Positions 22,337-25,605 of a stretch of DNA of 25,605 nucleotides are shown here, one piece after another (positions within the stretch are counted from its first letter, which is position 1; each line of letters starts with the position of its first letter). The DNA is from OMIS01 sp964443885 (GTDB lineage Bacteria > Patescibacteriota > Microgenomatia > UBA1400 > PJMF01): NCBI GenBank assembly GCA_964443885.1, contig CAYUES010000010.1:1-25605 (forward strand), in the 5' to 3' direction. A program made the position numbers and the translations under genes. The notes beneath the pieces are model-generated. The model searched no databases. It was not told the DNA's origin and saw nothing but the letters and a program-made list of their open reading frames with translations.

Positions 22337-23908
22337 ATGCAAAAATTCTTAGGTGAAGTCTTTAAACAATACAAGTTTTGGATATATTGGTCTGTAATTA
22401 TAGTTCTTGCGCTAGTGTTACGTGTCTATCAACTAAACGCGGTCCCTAACGGTTTGACAATTGATGAAGCGGCAATTGGTTACAACGGGTTTGCAATTGC
22501 CAGACAACATCGTGATGAGTGGTTAGAGTTCATGCCACTAAGTTTTAAGTCATTTGGGGAATACAAGCCACCGGTCGCAATCTATGCGGTCGCAGTTCTT
22601 TCACTTTTTTTTGAAACAACTACATTTATCATTCGTTTACCCATGGCTATTGCGGGTGTAGTGACTGTAGTAGCCAGTTATGCGTTGGCACGTAAACTAC
22701 TTAATGATTCGACTGCTGCACTTTTTGTGATGTTGTTAGTGGCTGTATCGCCGCTGAATATACATTTTTCACGAATTGCTTTTGAGTCCTCGATTGGGGT
22801 GGCGTTAGCAACAGTCGGTGCTGTTTTTTTTGTTTGGGCAGATGAGTATCAAAAACGAAAACAGTTTTTGTTCTATTTTCTAGCTGGTTTGAGCTGGGCC
22901 GTTGCACTCTATAGTAATCATACGACAAAAATGATGGTGCCATTTATTATTTTAGGTTTGCTCTGGTATAAGCGGCGCTTACTTAAGAAAAACTATCTGC
23001 AGATGAGCACGGTTGTTATTCTTACGTGTTTAGCAGCCATTCCTATAATCATACAGATGATTTCTGCTGAAGCTACAAGTGCTGCTGAAACTTCGAATCG
23101 CCTGGTAATGACTTCGGCATTAATTGATGAAGATGGTTTAAAACCAATTAGTAGTATTGTAGAAATTATTATCACCAATCTACTTGCACACTTTGATCCG
23201 CGGTTTTTAATTTTTGGTTTAACTGATGATTTGCGCCACGGTAATGGTGTATACGGAATACTTTCTTTTTTGGAAGCAGTATTGGTAGTAACTGGAACTT
23301 TATATATTGTTATAAAAAAAGAACTTCGTAAAAAATATCTTTGGATACTTTTAGTTTGTGTTATTGCATTGCTTCCAGCTGTAATTAGTACACCAGTTCC
23401 TCATGCTAATCGAATTCATCACATTATGGTTTGGATTCAGATCCTAGCAGGAGTAGGTTTGGTGCAGCTGCTCAGTCACTTTAATGAAAAGAAAAAAACA
23501 CTAGTAGTAGGCGGTATGGCACTCGTGATTTTTTTGCAACTTGCTTGGCAGTTACCAAATTATTATCGAGTTTATACCACAGTGGCAGCAGAAGACTTTC
23601 AATACGGTTTTGCTGAGGTCGTTGGCTATGCAAGTATGTATGAAGCCGAAGTTAATGAAATTTACTTTACCGATGCATATGACCAAGTATACATTTATTT
23701 GCTTTTATACAAAAAAGTTTTACCGCTCTCGTATCATCATGGCGCACTAATTAAGTATAAAATATTGCCTACCAAGTGGGCTGAGCATGCTAATAGTAAA
23801 AACATTCTAGTGATCGCCGCTCCTGATGAAGTTCCAGAAAGTATTACGCCTACCCACACGGTATATTTCCCTGACGGAACAATCGCTTTTAAAGTTATCA
23901 AACTCTAA
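22337..23908 (+). CDS. GT39/ArnT-like membrane glycosyltransferase (GT-C fold)
   Basis: 523 aa with about 11-12 transmembrane helices. The first outer loop reads NAVPNGLTIDEAAIGYNGFA with the Asp-Glu pair that acts in GT-C enzymes using polyprenyl-phosphate sugars. A second outer stretch (FGEYKPPVAIYAV) also matches the family. The last 110 residues form a soluble outer domain with a final strand GTIAFKVIKL. It probably transfers a sugar from a lipid carrier to an exported lipid or protein; the substrate is not readable. It is divergent from the acyltransferase gene. Its stop is 18 nt from the convergent YggT-like gene. Confidence 0.88.
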   Translation: MQKFLGEVFKQYKFWIYWSVIIVLALVLRVYQLNAVPNGLTIDEAAIGYNGFAIARQHRDEWLEFMPLSFKSFGEYKPPVAIYAVAVLSLFFETTTFIIRLPMAIAGVVTVVASYALARKLLNDSTAALFVMLLVAVSPLNIHFSRIAFESSIGVALATVGAVFFVWADEYQKRKQFLFYFLAGLSWAVALYSNHTTKMMVPFIILGLLWYKRRLLKKNYLQMSTVVILTCLAAIPIIIQMISAEATSAAETSNRLVMTSALIDEDGLKPISSIVEIIITNLLAHFDPRFLIFGLTDDLRHGNGVYGILSFLEAVLVVTGTLYIVIKKELRKKYLWILLVCVIALLPAVISTPVPHANRIHHIMVWIQILAGVGLVQLLSHFNEKKKTLVVGGMALVIFLQLAWQLPNYYRVYTTVAAEDFQYGFAEVVGYASMYEAEVNEIYFTDAYDQVYIYLLLYKKVLPLSYHHGALIKYKILPTKWAEHANSKNILVIAAPDEVPESITPTHTVYFPDGTIAFKVIKL

Positions 23909-23926
23909 ATAAATTCACACTAATCT

Positions 23927-24328
23927 CTACACATCAGTGCGTTTTGAAAATAGAGTGATGCCTTTGATGATCAAAAACGCGAGCAAGTAGTACAGCGCAA
24001 TTGCTAAAAGGGCAGCTGAGTCAAAGTACATATCGCCAGTAGCTGGTGATGGGAAGATTCCCCTAAATGGTAGTATGAATACTTGGCTAATATTGTAAAT
24101 GAAGAGGACGATGCCGCGTAAGTTTGCACCCAACAACAAGAACACAAATCGCAGTGCTAAGACAATTGCAATAAAGTGAACGAAGTACATGATGATCTGA
24201 GAAAGTTTTGCAATGTTAAACTCTTGTGGATCTGGTTCATACGAAGTGACAAGTTTTTCTTCAACCACATTGGTATTACCGACTTGTCGATCACTCACGA
24301 TTTTTTGGACGTTTGTTTCTTCAATCAT
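23927..24328 (-). CDS. YggT-family membrane protein
   Basis: 133 aa. A charged N-terminal cytoplasmic stretch (about 1-40) is followed by a transmembrane helix (about 45-68), the YggT hallmark PFRGIFPSPATGDMYFDSAALL (about 91-112) and a final hydrophobic segment ending FSKRTDV. In many bacteria YggT (YlmG) sits near cell-division genes and is linked to membrane or nucleoid organisation; here it stands alone. The long charged N-terminus differs from the typical 90-100-aa form. A TATGAT box upstream (near 24358) may be its promoter. Confidence 0.8.
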   Translation of the reverse strand: MIEETNVQKIVSDRQVGNTNVVEEKLVTSYEPDPQEFNIAKLSQIIMYFVHFIAIVLALRFVFLLLGANLRGIVLFIYNISQVFILPFRGIFPSPATGDMYFDSAALLAIALYYLLAFLIIKGITLFSKRTDV

Positions 24329-24437
24329 ACATGCCTTATCTTAACTGACTACTCCTCTTATCATAGGCTGATTAGATCGAAATAGAGTAAAAGGAAAGTA
24401 ATAAAGCGGTAATGAAATAAAGAGCAGCGGCGGAAGA

Positions 24438-24653
24438 TTAGATGCCTCTGGCCATTTCATCTTTGGCTCGAGCAATTACTTGTTTATAGTATTCAACCTG
24501 ACTTACAAATGCTGGATCTACATCGGTTCCCTCATGATATGCTTGGGATAAAGTTCTAGCTATGCCACCTAGTTGTCGCTCTGCATCTGCAATCTTCTGT
24601 TCATTTGGACCATGATATCTAGGCACATCATTTTCATTTGAGTGTCTTGTCAT
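24438..24653 (-). CDS. Small helical soluble protein, function unknown
   Basis: 71 aa. A consensus AAGGAG ribosome site (24657-24662) precedes the ATG by three nt, which is good support for a real gene. A polar N-terminus is followed by two amphipathic helices (about 17-40 and 47-68, ending IARAKDEMARGI). No domain, Cys pair or membrane segment is visible and I recognise no family. A TATACT box on the same strand near 24683-24688 could be the -10. The gap to the YggT-like gene (24329-24437) shows nothing else. Confidence 0.65.
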   Translation of the reverse strand: MTRHSNENDVPRYHGPNEQKIADAERQLGGIARTLSQAYHEGTDVDPAFVSQVEYYKQVIARAKDEMARGI

Positions 24654-24775
24654 AGACTCCTTAAATAACTAACACTGTGTATAGTATACACCTTGCAACT
24701 TTTTATAAGTTTTTTCTCTTAAAGTTATTCTAATGTATAATAAAGTATGCCGAGGTTTAAGAAGATTAATCACTA

Positions 24776-25525
24776 ATGAAAAGCATTTATAGCCTAATAG
24801 TACTACAACGAATTATTGATCACTGGGGAACTGGCCGGATTAAGGATGTTACATATTTTGACAATGCTGGACGAAATATCTGGCGTCATTACATAGAAAC
24901 CAATCAAGGTGTTTTTGAACTCTATTCCTATCCAGTTTCTGAAAAAGAGTATGCAGAACCGAAACTGAAAGAGTACTTAGAAAATAGACACAGAAAACAT
25001 TTATCACTCCTTCAAAAAAAACTGATTGTTCACAGTTTTGATCGGAATCATGTTCTACTGCAGCTTAGTAAGCAGCAGCAGATTAGTGCTAAACAAGCAA
25101 TAAAAGATCTTGATTTACTTGTGGGCTCTACTATTGAAAAAGCCTTCAGAGTTTACGGGACAATTTTCCAAATGCATATTGGTGAGGCGGATGTTAATAA
25201 AGCTAGTGTTCTGGTCTCCTATGGTTCGTGGAGCATCCAAGATTACAAAAAAGGTCGAGCAAATGTGATCGCCGACTCAAGAATTCATGAGTATGAAAAA
25301 CTTGATAACACTATTAAATCGATTGAAGACGAAAAATCTGTCATTGAAAGATATGCTTTGAAAGGTGATTGGTTCGAGTTATATCTGGCCAATGCTCACA
25401 GTTTACATTTTAATAAATCAGGTAAGTTCCCGGCAATAGAAGTTCACCTAAACTCTCGAAAAAACGACTTGATAATTTTTGAAGAAAATGAACTTTACTA
25501 TACTCGAGATCTTAGGGATGAATAA
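24776..25525 (+). CDS. Soluble protein of unknown function
   Basis: 249 aa, no membrane segment or signal. The N-terminal 60 residues look like antiparallel strands (IKDVTYFDNAGRNIWRHYIE, GVFELYSYPVSEKEY). The middle is helical and rich in Lys/Gln. The C-terminal part returns to beta strands (DWFELYLANAHSLHF, FPAIEVHLN, LIIFEENELYYTRD). I recognise no catalytic motif. A TATAAT at 24736-24741 gives it a promoter, and ATG 24776 is the first in frame. Its stop directly abuts the stop of the convergent partial gene at the right edge. The function cannot be inferred. Confidence 0.7.
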   Translation: MKSIYSLIVLQRIIDHWGTGRIKDVTYFDNAGRNIWRHYIETNQGVFELYSYPVSEKEYAEPKLKEYLENRHRKHLSLLQKKLIVHSFDRNHVLLQLSKQQQISAKQAIKDLDLLVGSTIEKAFRVYGTIFQMHIGEADVNKASVLVSYGSWSIQDYKKGRANVIADSRIHEYEKLDNTIKSIEDEKSVIERYALKGDWFELYLANAHSLHFNKSGKFPAIEVHLNSRKNDLIIFEENELYYTRDLRDE

Positions 25526-25605
25526 TCAGTCTTTAACTATTAGTCTTTCACCAAGATCTTCAGCAAATCGCAATAGGTATCCATCAGGGTCTTGAATCAG
25601 GAATT
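25526..25605 (-). CDS. VOC/glyoxalase-fold protein, C-terminal end (start outside window)
   Basis: Only the last 25 residues are in the window. Read on the minus strand, the frame gives FLIQDPDGYLLRFAEDLGER and ends in TGA at 25528-25526. The DPDGY-LLRFAE pattern is typical of the final strand of vicinal-oxygen-chelate (glyoxalase/bleomycin-resistance) domains, where the Glu is often a metal ligand. The substrate is unknown. Its stop is immediately adjacent to the stop of the convergent upstream gene. Confidence 0.75.
   Translation of the reverse strand, partial: FLIQDPDGYLLRFAEDLGERLIVKD

Noticed and set aside
22235..22342. Longer start for the acyltransferase at 22342
   Set aside because: It would run into the divergent GT39-like gene; the first 36 residues do not match the family, and a promoter-like box precedes ATG 22234.
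1..25605. Recoded UGA (Gracilibacteria/SR1 code)
   Set aside because: Genes end cleanly at TGA (482-484, 3600-3602, 16793-16795), and no conserved domain needs UGA read through.
1..25605. CRISPR array, insertion sequence, prophage or defence island
   Set aside because: I found no regularly spaced repeats, transposase, integrase or known defence domains; genes look like core and envelope functions.

Overview
The window looks like chromosomal DNA from a small-genome bacterium of the Candidate Phyla Radiation (Patescibacteria), perhaps the Microgenomates side. That placement is an inference from gene content and divergent housekeeping proteins. Supporting signs are a protease-less Lon-type ATPase, RNase J with a changed motif C, a DUF4349 protein, a single-His-deficient ribulose-phosphate epimerase homologue, tight gene packing and several promoters that sit directly against the start codon. 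UGA is used as a stop (for example at 482-484 and in the ATGA overlap at 3599-3602), so the UGA-to-Gly code of Gracilibacteria/SR1 does not apply.

Left part (1-4.9 kb, all +). A redox cluster comes first: the end of a ferredoxin-NADP reductase-like flavoprotein, a [3Fe-4S]-type ferredoxin with its own TTGACA-16-TATAAA promoter, a membrane-anchored DsbA-like thiol oxidoreductase and an RskA-like anchored protein. A 67-aa protein with a structured leader follows and ends at a strong intrinsic terminator. Next is a tight metabolic operon: a SufT-like DUF59 protein, RpiB, a ribulose-phosphate 3-epimerase homologue and a LOG-family protein.

Middle (5.0-12.8 kb, all +). This holds a PfkB sugar kinase, a Lon-type AAA+ ATPase without protease or N domain coupled to a polytopic membrane protein, RNase J, the FtsK DNA translocase and a DUF4349 membrane protein with a Met-rich segment. 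Convergent to it on the minus strand are glutamate racemase, a tmRNA gene (ssrA, about 13716-14141) and a ComF-like phosphoribosyltransferase. The tmRNA fills what otherwise looks like an empty 0.5-kb gap, and it encodes an unusually long tag ending in ALALA.

Right part (15-24 kb). This is a cell-envelope glycan region with both strands used: a PMT/TMTC-like membrane protein with TPRs, tRNA-Val(CAC), Dus, a GT4 glycosyltransferase, a methyltransferase, a GT2 glycosyltransferase, a small membrane protein, an acyltransferase-3 protein and a GT39-like glycosyltransferase. The window closes with a YggT-like protein, two unrecognised small proteins and the C-terminus of a VOC-fold protein cut by the right edge.

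I saw no insertion sequence, prophage, CRISPR array or defence system. The items most worth a second look are the tmRNA tag, the Lon-like ATPase/membrane pair, loss of metal-site residues in the RPE and RNase J homologues, apparent leaderless promoters, and low-complexity inserts inside core enzymes.
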